DNA of 15,092 bases from NCBI GenBank assembly GCA_964515555.1, contig CAZEVY010000119.1, forward strand, positions 1 to 15,092. The letters run 5' to 3'. The position numbers were made by a program, and so were the translations under genes. Of this stretch, positions 6,881 through 14,944 are shown piece by piece. How positions within the stretch are numbered: position 1 is the first letter of the stretch; the number at the start of each line of letters is the position of its first letter. This stretch comes from CAZEVY01 sp964515555. GTDB taxonomy: Bacteria; Acidobacteriota; Terriglobia; Bryobacterales; Bryobacteraceae. Below the pieces are notes generated by a model. The model was not told the origin of the DNA and ran no database searches. It saw only the letters and a list, made by a program, of their open reading frames with translations.

Positions 6881-8791
6881 ATGACGCGCGGGGCGCCCCA
6901 TATTCTCGTGCTCCTCTTCGCCGCCACGGCGCTGGCGCAGGACCCCGTCCAGTGGACCCTCGAGATCGACCAGGCTCAGGCGCCCCCCGGCGGAACCGTG
7001 CTGGCCCGCTTCACCGCCACCATCGACGCCGGATGGCATCTCTATTCCACCACCACGCCGCCCGGCCCCATCCCGACGACCATCCTGCTCGCCGTCAACG
7101 ATCGTGTCGCATCGGCGAAGCTCTTCCAGGCTAAGCCGGTCGTCAAGTTCGACCCCAACTTCAACGTCAACTCCGAGTTCTTCGACGGCAAGGTCAGCTT
7201 CCTCATCGCCATCACCCTCACTCCGGCCGCCGCGCGCGGCCCCGCCGAAATCGTCGCTACCGCCCGCTACCAGGTCTGCTCCGACAAGCTCTGCCTGCGT
7301 CCGGTGCGAAAGCAGGGAAAGGCGGCGCTCATCGTCTCCACGGCCGCGCCGACGCCGTCGATCCAGATTCCCGCCGGCTACACCGAGGTCAAGCTCTCGG
7401 CGCCTCCGCCTCCGACTCCCAAGGCCGGGTCCGCTTCGCCGCCGAAGGATGCCGCCCCCGCGCGCCCCACCGCCGGTTCGGGCTGGCAGTTCCTGGCGAT
7501 CGCTTTCGGCTTTGGACTGGCAGCCATCGTCACGCCCTGCGTCTTCCCGATGATCCCCATCACCATGTCGTTCTTCCTCAACCGGAAGTCGGGCGACGCG
7601 GTCTTTCAGGCAGCCGTATTCTGCCTGGGTATCGTCGTGTTGTTCACCGGGCTGGGCCTGATTACCACCGCGATCCTGGGGCCCTTCGGCGTCGTGCAAC
7701 TGGGCGCGAATCTGTGGGTGAACGCCTTCATCGCGGTCGTGTTTCTGGTCTTCGGCCTGAGCCTTCTGGGGGCTTTCGAGATCACGCTCCCATCGGGACT
7801 CCTCACGCGCCTGGACGCCGCCTCCCGTCGCGGCGGCGTTGGTGGGACCCTGCTGATGGGCCTGACCTTCTCGCTTACCAGCTTCGCCTGCGTGGGACCG
7901 TTCGTCGGCACCCTGCTCGCGGCCTCCGTCCAGGAGGGCGGCTGGCGTCCGGCTCTCGGCATGGCTTCCTTTGCGGCCGGCCTGGCCTTTCCGTTCTTCT
8001 TCCTGGCGCTGTTCCCGGCGGGCCTGAAGCAGCTCCCGAAGTCGGGCGGCTGGATGTCGCGCGTGAAGGTCGTCCTCGGGTTCGTGATCCTGGCCGCAAT
8101 GTTAAAGTACTTCAGCAACGTCGACAAAGTGCTTCGATGGGATGTACTTACGCGGGAACGCTTTCTCGCGGCCTGGGTCGTACTGTTCGCTATGGCCGGC
8201 CTGTATCTGCTCGGGCTGCTCCGCATGCAGGGCATTCGCGGTGACGAGGAGGTCGGCGTCGGGCGCGCGCTCGCGGGTGCCGGCTTCCTGATCTTCGCCG
8301 TTGCGCTGATTCCAGGGATGCTCGGCGGCCGGCTCGGCGAGTTGGACGCCTACGTGCCCCCGCCGGCAGGGGGTTTTTCCGCCGGGAGCGGGAGTGCGGC
8401 GGGTCCCATATGGCTCAAGGATAAGTATAAGGAAGCGGTCGCAAAGGGCAGGGAAAAAAACAAGTTGGTCTTCATCAGCTTCACCGGCTACACCTGCACC
8501 AACTGCCATTGGATGAAAGCCAACATGTTCCCGCGAGCTGAAATCGCCGAGGCGCTGGGCAACTACATTCTCGTCGAACTGTACACCGACGGTACCGACG
8601 CCGTCTCCGAGGAGAACGCCCGCCTCCAGGAGTCGAAGTTCGGCTTCGCCGCGGTCCCCTACTACGCCATCGTCGACGCCCAGGAGAATGTTGTTGCGAA
8701 ATTTGAAGGATTGACACGCAACACTAAGGAATTCCTTGACTTCCTGAAGTCGCCCGTGCGGCCTGTGCCCGCCTCCAACGGCGCGCTGTAG
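6881..8791 (+). CDS. dsbD: Thiol:disulfide interchange protein DsbD
   Basis: 636 residues with all three DsbD modules. A signal peptide (about residues 1-19, ending ALA) leads into a periplasmic immunoglobulin-like alpha domain holding C133 and C138 (CSDKLC). A Pro/Ala-rich linker (about 170-200) precedes a beta domain of eight predicted membrane helices from about residue 203 to 480, with the electron-carrying cysteines C220 (TPCVFPM) and C337 (FACVGP). The C-terminal periplasmic thioredoxin-like gamma domain has the active site C539-T-N-C542. DsbD passes electrons from cytoplasmic thioredoxin across the membrane to reduce periplasmic disulfides, for example in DsbC-type isomerases or cytochrome c maturation. 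The alpha-domain pair is CX4C, not the CX5C of E. coli. The ATG lies one base after the plsX stop, implying co-transcription and translational coupling. Confidence 0.94.
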   Translation: MTRGAPHILVLLFAATALAQDPVQWTLEIDQAQAPPGGTVLARFTATIDAGWHLYSTTTPPGPIPTTILLAVNDRVASAKLFQAKPVVKFDPNFNVNSEFFDGKVSFLIAITLTPAAARGPAEIVATARYQVCSDKLCLRPVRKQGKAALIVSTAAPTPSIQIPAGYTEVKLSAPPPPTPKAGSASPPKDAAPARPTAGSGWQFLAIAFGFGLAAIVTPCVFPMIPITMSFFLNRKSGDAVFQAAVFCLGIVVLFTGLGLITTAILGPFGVVQLGANLWVNAFIAVVFLVFGLSLLGAFEITLPSGLLTRLDAASRRGGVGGTLLMGLTFSLTSFACVGPFVGTLLAASVQEGGWRPALGMASFAAGLAFPFFFLALFPAGLKQLPKSGGWMSRVKVVLGFVILAAMLKYFSNVDKVLRWDVLTRERFLAAWVVLFAMAGLYLLGLLRMQGIRGDEEVGVGRALAGAGFLIFAVALIPGMLGGRLGELDAYVPPPAGGFSAGSGSAAGPIWLKDKYKEAVAKGREKNKLVFISFTGYTCTNCHWMKANMFPRAEIAEALGNYILVELYTDGTDAVSEENARLQESKFGFAAVPYYAIVDAQENVVAKFEGLTRNTKEFLDFLKSPVRPVPASNGAL

Positions 8792-8796
8792 CCGGC

Positions 8797-10179
8797 ATGC
8801 CCCTGTCCCGCCGGAGCTTCCTCGCCGCCGGCGCCGCGACCCTGGCCCGTGCCGCCCGCCAGCCGAACATCATCCTCATCGTCGCCGACGACCTCGGCTA
8901 CGGCGAACTCGGCTGCCAGGGCAATCCCGAAATCCCGACCCCCCACATCGATTCCATCGCCAGCACCGGCATCCGCATGACGCAGGGCTACGTGACCGCG
9001 CCGGTCTGCTGCCCCTCGCGCGCCGGCCTCCTCACCGGGCGGTACCAGACCCGATTCGGCCATGAGCACAACCTCATTGGCGCCGACAACCTCAAGCCCG
9101 GCCGCGGCCTGCCGCTCGACGAAACGACCCTCGCCGGCTGCCTCAAGCGCGCTGGATACGCCACCGGCATGGTCGGCAAATGGCACTTGGGCGGCGCAGG
9201 CCCGTACCTGCCGCGCGCCCGAGGCTTCGACGAGTTCTTCGGCTTCCTGCATGAAGGCCACTTCTTCGCGCCGCCGCCTTATCGCGGCATGACCACCCGC
9301 CTCCGCGTCAACGAGCCGCCCTACGACGACGCCAACCCCATCCTGCGCGGCGAAACTCCCGTCGAGGAGCGCGACTACCTGACGCACGCCTTCACGCGCG
9401 AAGCCGTCGCCTTCATCGACCGGCACAAGGCGCGTCCATTCTTCCTCTACCTGCCCTACAACGCCATCCACAGCCCGATGCAGGCGCGTGTCGAGGACGT
9501 GCGCCGGTTCCAGTCGTCCATCTCCGATGAGCAGCGCCGCATCTTCGCCGCGATGCTGAAGCCGCTCGACGACGGCGTCGGCGCCGTGCTCGACCGCCTT
9601 CGCAGCCATGCGCTCGCGGCCGACACCCTGGTCGTTTTCCTAAGCGACAACGGCGGGCCGACCGCCGAGCTGACCTCGTCCAACCGTCCGCTGCGTGGCG
9701 GCAAAGGACAGTTGTTCGAGGGCGGCATCCGCGTGCCGCTCCTTCTCCAGTGGCCGGGCCGCATCGCCGGCGGCCGCACGATAGCCGACCCCGTCAGCGC
9801 GCTCGACATCTTCCCGACGGCGCTCGCCGCCGCCGGCGCCGCCGCTCCTGCCAAGCCGCTCGACGGAATCGACCTGGTGCCGATGCTGGGGGGCGCCCGC
9901 GGCCCCGGTGAGCGGTCCCTCTTCTGGCGATACGGCGTCAACGCCGCGCTGCGCCGGGGCGATTGGAAAATCGTCGCGCAGCGCGAGTCCGCTCGGCCCG
10001 ACCCCGCGCTCCAGCTCTTCGACCTCGCCGCCGACCCCGCCGAGTCGCGCGACCTCGCGCGTGACAAGCCGGAGGTGTTGCGCTCGCTCGCGGACGAGCT
10101 TCGGGCTATCAACAGCCGGATGGCGAAGCCGCTATGGGGACCGGCCCGCGTTTGGGGCGAGCCAGCCCCGAAAGCCTAG
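8797..10179 (+). CDS. Tat-exported arylsulfatase-type sulfatase
   Basis: 460 residues. The N-terminus has a twin-arginine signal (SRRSFLAAGA), implying export of the folded protein. The catalytic signature C71-C-P-S-R75 fits the CxPSR motif in which the first cysteine is oxidised to formylglycine. Other expected active-site residues are present: D31-D32 (metal), K128 and H130 in GKWHLGG, H225 in AIHSP, D284-N285 in LSDNGGP and K303 in GGKGQ. Sulfatases of this type remove sulfate esters from aryl compounds or polysaccharides; the substrate cannot be read from sequence. Maturation needs a formylglycine-generating enzyme or a radical SAM anSME; none is visible here, and the HemN-like protein upstream is not of the anSME type. 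The start lies five bases after dsbD. The stop shares CTAG with the convergent receptor gene. Confidence 0.94.
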   Translation: MPLSRRSFLAAGAATLARAARQPNIILIVADDLGYGELGCQGNPEIPTPHIDSIASTGIRMTQGYVTAPVCCPSRAGLLTGRYQTRFGHEHNLIGADNLKPGRGLPLDETTLAGCLKRAGYATGMVGKWHLGGAGPYLPRARGFDEFFGFLHEGHFFAPPPYRGMTTRLRVNEPPYDDANPILRGETPVEERDYLTHAFTREAVAFIDRHKARPFFLYLPYNAIHSPMQARVEDVRRFQSSISDEQRRIFAAMLKPLDDGVGAVLDRLRSHALAADTLVVFLSDNGGPTAELTSSNRPLRGGKGQLFEGGIRVPLLLQWPGRIAGGRTIADPVSALDIFPTALAAAGAAAPAKPLDGIDLVPMLGGARGPGERSLFWRYGVNAALRRGDWKIVAQRESARPDPALQLFDLAADPAESRDLARDKPEVLRSLADELRAINSRMAKPLWGPARVWGEPAPKA

Positions 10180-13100
10180 AACGTCGTGCGCAGCCCGAAC
10201 CGGAAGGCCCGGTTCGCGAAACCGGTTCCCAGTTGCGCGGTAACGCCGGTGATCGACATGAAGTTGTTCTGATCCCGGATGCTGCCATCCGGGTTCAGGA
10301 GGAGGTTCCCGGAGCCGGAGTTCGGGTTGTTCCACCGGGGCGTATTCGTGAAGTTGGTGGCCTCGGCGCGGAACTCGGTCTTCACACGCTCGGTGATCGT
10401 GAACACCTTGGAGAGCTGCGGGTCGAGCCGCCAGAAACCCGGACCGTAGAGAGCGCTGCGGCCCATGGTGCCCTGGAGGTAGGGCGCGTTGCCGCCGTTG
10501 AAGAACAGCGGATCGCGGAACGAGTTGGGGTCGAAGTACGACTTGTTGGGCCCGCGCTCGGTGTCGATCTTGCGGACAGGCCCGATCTGCACGGCCGTGA
10601 CTGCGCAACCGGAGCAGCGTGCCGCGTTACCGGAACCGCCCACCGTGAACGGCGTGCCCGTATAGGCGCTGAAGATGCCTGCCACCTTCCAGCCTCCCAG
10701 AACAGCGTTGGCCACTCCGCTGAGCTCGTACTTCATGCCCCGGCCGACCGGGAAGTCGTAGACCCACGCCATGGTGAACATGTGCCGCCGGTCGTATCCG
10801 GCCGGCGCGTAATTGCGCCGGAACTCGGACTCCAGGTTCGTGAAGGCCGGACCCGTCCAGCCGTCGTCGTCGGCCATGTTGAGCGTCTTCGACCAGGTGT
10901 AGGCGCCCTTGAGGAAGAGCCCGTGGCTGACGTTCTTGTTGAGGCTGGCCTGAAGGGCGTGATACCGCCCGTCGCCGATGCCGTCCCACATGTTGGAGCC
11001 GATGGTGCGGCCATACAGCCGTGCCAGCGGAAGATTGGCCTGAAGGTTCAGCGAGGCCCCCAGACCCGCGGTATTGATGTTGCGGTCCATCATTTGGTGG
11101 ACGGTCTTGGTTCCCACGTAACCCACGTTGGCGATGATGTCCATCGGCAGCCTGCGCTCCACTGTGAAGTTCCACGACTGGATGTAGCCGCGATGCAGAA
11201 GGCCGCCCCAGGGGCTGCGCGGTCCCATGTCCAGATTGAGCGGCAGCGTGAGCGTGCCCGTGCTGATGTTCGGGATGGGCACGTCGGGGATGCCGACGTT
11301 CAGAGTGTTGAACCATCCGAACGAGGTGTCGCGGAACGCCGCCGCGGTGTCGCCCGCCCCCCAGCTTCCCGTCAGAGTCGCCGGGTACAGGCCGCGCAGC
11401 GGGCGCGAGAAGGGCAGTGGATCCCAGGTGATGCCGTATCCGCTGCGGATCACCCAGTTTTCCTGGACGCGCCAGGCGAAGCCTACCCGCGGCGCGAACA
11501 GCTTCTTGCTTACTTCGATCCCGTTGTTGCGCGGGACGTTGCCGACGCCGCCGAGCGTCACTACGTTGGTGAACGGATCCCAGCGCTCCAGTCCGCGCTC
11601 GTTGCGGTGGATCAGCGGGAAGTACTCATAACGCAGCCCGAGATTCAGCGTGAGGGCGCGGTTAACTCTCCAGTTGTCGCGGAAGTAGAAGGCGTACTGC
11701 GGTTCGCGGTTGACCATCAAGAGGTACTGGATCGACTTGGAGTAGCTCGATACCAGTCCGAGCAGCGCCGAGGCGAAGCTGTTCGGCTCGCGCCCGGTCT
11801 GACCGGTGATGTTGGTCGCACCGCCGCCGAAGTTGATCGCGCCGCGAGGCTGTCCGGTCTCCGGCTGCCAGTGATCGAGCACCAGCCGCCGCGGCTCGAA
11901 GCCCCAGCGGAATTCGTGCGATCCATGCAGCTTTGTGAAATTCCCCTGGAAGGTGTAGGTGCGCTCCTTGCGATCGAGCGGAGCCCACGTCGCCGCCACG
12001 CCTACGTTGGAAAACCCGAAGCCGGCGACCGGCGGCACGCCGCCGTAGCGCGGGTCGTTGGCGTACTGGCGTCCTCCGTTGGTGCCCGGAATCCCCCAGA
12101 CATCCAGGCCGACGTTGGTCTCTCCCCCCGGGATCCCCACCACCTGGTCGAACCGCATCAACCCGAAAACGCCGTCCATGAAGAATCGCGGGCTGATGAT
12201 CCAGTTGTAGCCGGCGCGCACCAGTTGCGTCGTGGTCTCGCCGAAACCGTCGGTGCCGAGCGCCGGACCGCCCAGATCGCCGAAGACGTACTGCCCTTGC
12301 ACCGGCGAATCCATGCGGCTGTAGCTCGACCACAGCATCACTTGCGGGTTGAGCTGGTAGTTCCCCTTGATGTCGTAGTTATTGCGATTCAACTTCAGGA
12401 TTCCCGATTTCGAGTAGTTGCCCTGGAGGTTGTTCGGATCCGTCGGCGAGACCTGGTTGGGAAGCGGCACTCCGCTGTAGATCTTCGACAGGAAGATGGG
12501 ATGGAAGCGGTTCTTGGGGACGATGTTGCCGGGAAACATCTGGCGGCCCGCGACCGTGCTCGAAGTGGCCGGGTCGTACACGCGCGAGTAATTGATCCAT
12601 CTGCTGAAGTCGCCTTCGCGGAACTCGGCCGGGGCCACCGAGAAGTTACCGGAGTTGCCGGTGCGCTCCCAGGTTCGCTCATAGCTGAAGAAGTAGAACA
12701 GCTTGTCCTTCTTGATCGGCCCTCCCACAGTGCCTCCCGCCTGGTTGAAGATCGTCAGGGGCTTGACGTATCTCGACGAGCGGAAGTATGGGCCCGACAT
12801 CAGGTGCTGGTTGTTGTGGAACCAGAATCCCGTTCCGTGAATGTCGTTGGTGCCCGACTTGGTGGTCACCGTAATTGCGGCCCCGCCGGCCATGCCCTGC
12901 TCGGCGTCAAACGACCCGGTCGAGATGTTGACGTTCTCGATGCTCTCCACCGGCGAGACGTAGGCGACGTGGTGCGGCAGCCAGATGTTGATATTGACCG
13001 CTCCGTCGGTGAGCGTGTTGTTGTTGTTCCGCGCCGTGCCGTTGATGTTGGTGGTCAGCGCGCGGCCGGGGGTGTCGACCACGGCGTTCTGGAAACCGGC

Positions 13101-13598
13101 CGGCGTGGCGCCGGGGACCAGGTTGATGAGGCTCTGATAGTTCCTGTAATTCGGCAGCGGCAACGAAGTGACCGCCGCCGCGGTGATCTCGGCCCGCACG
13201 TCCGACTTGGTGGTCTGCAACACGGCCGCCGAACCCTGCACGGTCACCGCCTCGGTCGTGGCGCCGACTTCCAGCCGGAAATCGTGGCGCGTCACGGTGT
13301 TGATGGTGACGTCGACGCTGTTGTTCACCGACGGACGGAATCCCGCGGCGACCACCCGCAGCTCGTATCGGCCCGCCGGAACCGTCGGAATCGAGTAGCG
13401 CCCCTGCTCGTCGGACTGCACCTGGCGCGAGGCGCCCGTCTGGGTGTTGGTAAGCGTGAGCGTGGCGTTGGGCACCACCAGCCCGCTCGGATCCTCGATG
13501 GTCCCGACGATGGAGCCGTACAGAACCTGGCCGGTCGCCGTGCCGCCGCCCAGCGACAGCAACAGGATCACCGCAAATACAGCCGAGAGTTGCCGCAT
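10176..13598 (-). CDS. Oar-like TonB-dependent receptor with carboxypeptidase-regulatory-like domain
   Basis: 1140 residues. The ATG at 13598 was chosen because an AAGGAGA Shine-Dalgarno (13607-13613) lies eight bases upstream and the protein begins with a hydrophobic signal peptide (MRQLSAVFAVILLLSL); the frame is open back to 13718, but that part lies in the leader. After cleavage near residue 23 comes a CarboxypepD_reg-like beta-sandwich (GTIEDPSG, DEQGRYSIPTVPAGRYEL), a plug domain (LPNYRNYQSLINLVPG, SIENVNISTGSFDAEQGMAG, TKSGTNDIHG) and a long beta-barrel ending in a C-terminal Phe, the usual outer-membrane insertion signal. Such receptors are strongly expanded in Acidobacteriota, mostly with unknown ligands. 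No clear TonB box was seen near the N-terminus. The facing sulfatase hints at sulfated-glycan use, but that is inference. Confidence 0.93.
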   Translation of the reverse strand: MRQLSAVFAVILLLSLGGGTATGQVLYGSIVGTIEDPSGLVVPNATLTLTNTQTGASRQVQSDEQGRYSIPTVPAGRYELRVVAAGFRPSVNNSVDVTINTVTRHDFRLEVGATTEAVTVQGSAAVLQTTKSDVRAEITAAAVTSLPLPNYRNYQSLINLVPGATPAGFQNAVVDTPGRALTTNINGTARNNNNTLTDGAVNINIWLPHHVAYVSPVESIENVNISTGSFDAEQGMAGGAAITVTTKSGTNDIHGTGFWFHNNQHLMSGPYFRSSRYVKPLTIFNQAGGTVGGPIKKDKLFYFFSYERTWERTGNSGNFSVAPAEFREGDFSRWINYSRVYDPATSSTVAGRQMFPGNIVPKNRFHPIFLSKIYSGVPLPNQVSPTDPNNLQGNYSKSGILKLNRNNYDIKGNYQLNPQVMLWSSYSRMDSPVQGQYVFGDLGGPALGTDGFGETTTQLVRAGYNWIISPRFFMDGVFGLMRFDQVVGIPGGETNVGLDVWGIPGTNGGRQYANDPRYGGVPPVAGFGFSNVGVAATWAPLDRKERTYTFQGNFTKLHGSHEFRWGFEPRRLVLDHWQPETGQPRGAINFGGGATNITGQTGREPNSFASALLGLVSSYSKSIQYLLMVNREPQYAFYFRDNWRVNRALTLNLGLRYEYFPLIHRNERGLERWDPFTNVVTLGGVGNVPRNNGIEVSKKLFAPRVGFAWRVQENWVIRSGYGITWDPLPFSRPLRGLYPATLTGSWGAGDTAAAFRDTSFGWFNTLNVGIPDVPIPNISTGTLTLPLNLDMGPRSPWGGLLHRGYIQSWNFTVERRLPMDIIANVGYVGTKTVHQMMDRNINTAGLGASLNLQANLPLARLYGRTIGSNMWDGIGDGRYHALQASLNKNVSHGLFLKGAYTWSKTLNMADDDGWTGPAFTNLESEFRRNYAPAGYDRRHMFTMAWVYDFPVGRGMKYELSGVANAVLGGWKVAGIFSAYTGTPFTVGGSGNAARCSGCAVTAVQIGPVRKIDTERGPNKSYFDPNSFRDPLFFNGGNAPYLQGTMGRSALYGPGFWRLDPQLSKVFTITERVKTEFRAEATNFTNTPRWNNPNSGSGNLLLNPDGSIRDQNNFMSITGVTAQLGTGFANRAFRFGLRTTF
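10196..10216. repeat. Perfect 8-bp stem-loop inside the receptor's 3' end
   Basis: CGAACCGG and CCGGTTCG flank a 5-base loop. It lies within the last codons of the receptor (the AFRFGL segment) and 17 bases past the sulfatase stop. As DNA it could act on transcripts from both convergent genes, but there is no T-tract on either side, so a terminator role is only a possibility. Confidence 0.35.
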
Positions 13599-13736
13599 GA
13601 CCGATTTCTCCTTGATAGTCTGACCTTGGGAGTGTTCCGTGCGATCGAAACGGAAATAGAGAATTGGGCCGCCGAAGAAACAGCAGCCGCGCGGAGACGA
13701 ATCGTAGTCGGCCCCCAACCCCGTAGCGTTTCCCCT

Positions 13737-13760
13737 CGTCCCGAACCTGAGATCGGGACG
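13737..13760 (-). promoter_or_regulatory. Stem-loop in the receptor gene leader
   Basis: CGTCCCGA and TCGGGACG form a perfect 8-bp stem around an 8-base loop, starting about 15-20 bases into the predicted mRNA and some 140 bases before the start codon. A smaller inverted repeat (CTCGT-GA-ACGAG, 13766-13777) sits at the predicted transcription start and could be an operator half-site pair. I could not match the leader to a riboswitch class by eye. Between here and the Shine-Dalgarno I see no credible small gene. Confidence 0.4.
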
Positions 13761-13780
13761 TTTCGCTCGTGAACGAGTCG

Positions 13781-13809
13781 AATATACACCTCGCGCCGGT
13801 TGGCGTCAA
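13781..13809 (-). promoter_or_regulatory. Sigma70-type promoter of the receptor gene
   Basis: On the minus strand TTGACG (13809-13804) is followed by exactly 17 bases and TATATT (13786-13781). This is one mismatch from consensus in each box with ideal spacing. Transcription should start near 13774, leaving a leader of about 176 nt before the ATG at 13598. It is the clearest promoter in the window and supports the chosen start codon and independent transcription from fliM. Confidence 0.75.
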
Positions 13810-13871
13810 GGCCGGGGGTTACCGGCGGGTGGCAAGACCGCTACGCGCTGATTCGACAGAGCCGCGCGCGT

Positions 13872-13900
13872 CAGCGAGCGGTTCCTTCGGACTTTCGCTG
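13872..13900 (-). terminator. Weak stem-loop just after fliM
   Basis: Eight bases past the fliM stop, CAGCGA pairs with TCGCTG, with a small inner TCC-GAA-GGA hairpin between them. There is no U-tract, so this would be at best a factor-dependent or weak terminator between fliM and the receptor promoter. The rest of 13810-13907 shows nothing else. Confidence 0.25.
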
Positions 13901-13907
13901 CGGGCCG

Positions 13908-14888
13908 CTAATCCAGGGTGGCGTTGACGGCCGCCTCGACCAGTATGGCGCGCTTACTGCCCGATTCGACGATGTGCCCATGGTACTTGTGCTTGCCGTT
14001 GACCTCGACCCGCAGCGGCCGGTCGATGGAATAATCGAAGGCCAGCACGTCGCCCACATCGAGCTGCATCACGTCCCCGGTCTTCATCGTGGTGCCGCGC
14101 AGACGCGCGTCCAGGCAGATCGGCGACTGTTTCACCAGCCGCAGGATGCGGTCCTGCTCTTCCTCGGTCGATTCGGGCTTGCGCATCGGCCACTGCTGGT
14201 CGAACTTCTGGCGCAGCTTCTTCATGAGGATCGAGGGAATGCCGATGTTCATCATGCCGGCGGTCTCGCCGATGCGCACTTCCAGGCCGATCGCAACCAC
14301 CGCCTCGCTGGGGGCCAGAATCCGGAGCATCCGAGGCTCGGTTTCGTGCGCTGAGATGCTGAAGTTCACGTTGGTGACCGGGCGCCAGGCCTCCGCCAGG
14401 TCGTGCAACACGATCCGGTACAATCCTTCGAGAATGCTCTGCTCGATCTCGGTGACCTCGCGCTCGATCTTCACCGGCACGACCTTGCCGCCGCCCAGCA
14501 GCATCTCCAGCATCGGAAACACCAGCGACGGATTCATCTCCATCACGCCGCTGCCGTCGTGAGGCTTCATGCCGAGCGCGACGATCGCGGTTGGCGAGGG
14601 CAGCCGCCGCGTGAACTCGCCGAACGGGAGTTGCTCCACCGCGACCAGGTTCACGATCACGTGCCTGCGCAGATACGCCGGGAGACTCGATGCCAGGCTG
14701 CGCGCGAAGGTCTCGTGCAGCATGTGGATCGCACGAAGCTGGTGCTTGCCGACCCGGTCCGGCCGCCGGAAGTCATAGGGCTGCGCTTCCTGGGCGGAAC
14801 CGTTGGTCCCCGGGGTGTCGCGCAGGTTGCGGAAAACGCGATCGATCTCCTCCGGCGTGAGGACGCGATTGGACGGGATGATGGACAT
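13908..14888 (-). CDS. fliM: Flagellar motor switch protein FliM
   Basis: 326 residues, close to the usual 330. FliM sits in the cytoplasmic C-ring, binds phospho-CheY and sets the direction of motor rotation with FliG and FliN. The N-terminus carries LTPEEIDRVF, a variant of the CheY-binding EIDALL-type motif, followed by YDFRRPDRVGKHQLR (typical FliM middle-domain entry), a CheC-like middle domain including GSGVMEMNPSLVFPMLEMLLGG (about positions 110-135), and a C-terminal SpoA/FliN-like domain with LRGTTMKTGDVMQLDVGDV and GHIVESGSKRAI. The ATG at 14888 has no strong Shine-Dalgarno; a GC-rich 15-nt hairpin (14894-14908) lies just upstream. No other flagellar gene is recognisable in the window. 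The preceding sigma28-like promoter fits late-class flagellar control. Confidence 0.96.
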   Translation of the reverse strand: MSIIPSNRVLTPEEIDRVFRNLRDTPGTNGSAQEAQPYDFRRPDRVGKHQLRAIHMLHETFARSLASSLPAYLRRHVIVNLVAVEQLPFGEFTRRLPSPTAIVALGMKPHDGSGVMEMNPSLVFPMLEMLLGGGKVVPVKIEREVTEIEQSILEGLYRIVLHDLAEAWRPVTNVNFSISAHETEPRMLRILAPSEAVVAIGLEVRIGETAGMMNIGIPSILMKKLRQKFDQQWPMRKPESTEEEQDRILRLVKQSPICLDARLRGTTMKTGDVMQLDVGDVLAFDYSIDRPLRVEVNGKHKYHGHIVESGSKRAILVEAAVNATLD

Positions 14889-14916
14889 AGCGTCGGCGCG
14901 CAGCGCCGCTTCTCTG

Positions 14917-14944
14917 TCATCGGCGCGTGGCCGGGAAGACTTTA
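14917..14944 (-). promoter_or_regulatory. Sigma28 (FliA)-like flagellar promoter of fliM
   Basis: Reading the minus strand, TAAAGTCT (14944-14937), a 12-base spacer and GCCGATGA (14924-14917) match the FliA consensus TAAAGTTT-N11-GCCGATAA with one mismatch in each half and a spacer one base longer. The -10 half ends 28 bases before the fliM ATG, so the leader would be about 20 nt. The motif sits exactly where a flagellar promoter is expected, which makes chance less likely. Confidence 0.6.

Noticed and set aside
5097..13711. A 13-base match GAATCGTAGTCGG at 5097 and near 13699
   Set aside because: A 13-mer shared within 15 kb is expected by chance; the two sites have different contexts (yceD promoter region and the receptor leader on the other strand).
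10134..13772. A 1212-codon plus-strand open frame opposite the receptor gene
   Set aside because: It mirrors the receptor almost exactly and its protein is low-complexity Arg/Val/Gly-rich with no recognisable domain. Long antisense frames are expected where third positions are strongly GC-biased.
13599..13780. A known riboswitch in the receptor leader (cobalamin, cyclic-di-GMP or guanidine type)
   Set aside because: Short stretches such as GGGACG and GGAAACGC recall conserved cores, but I could not align the full set of conserved blocks of any class by eye.
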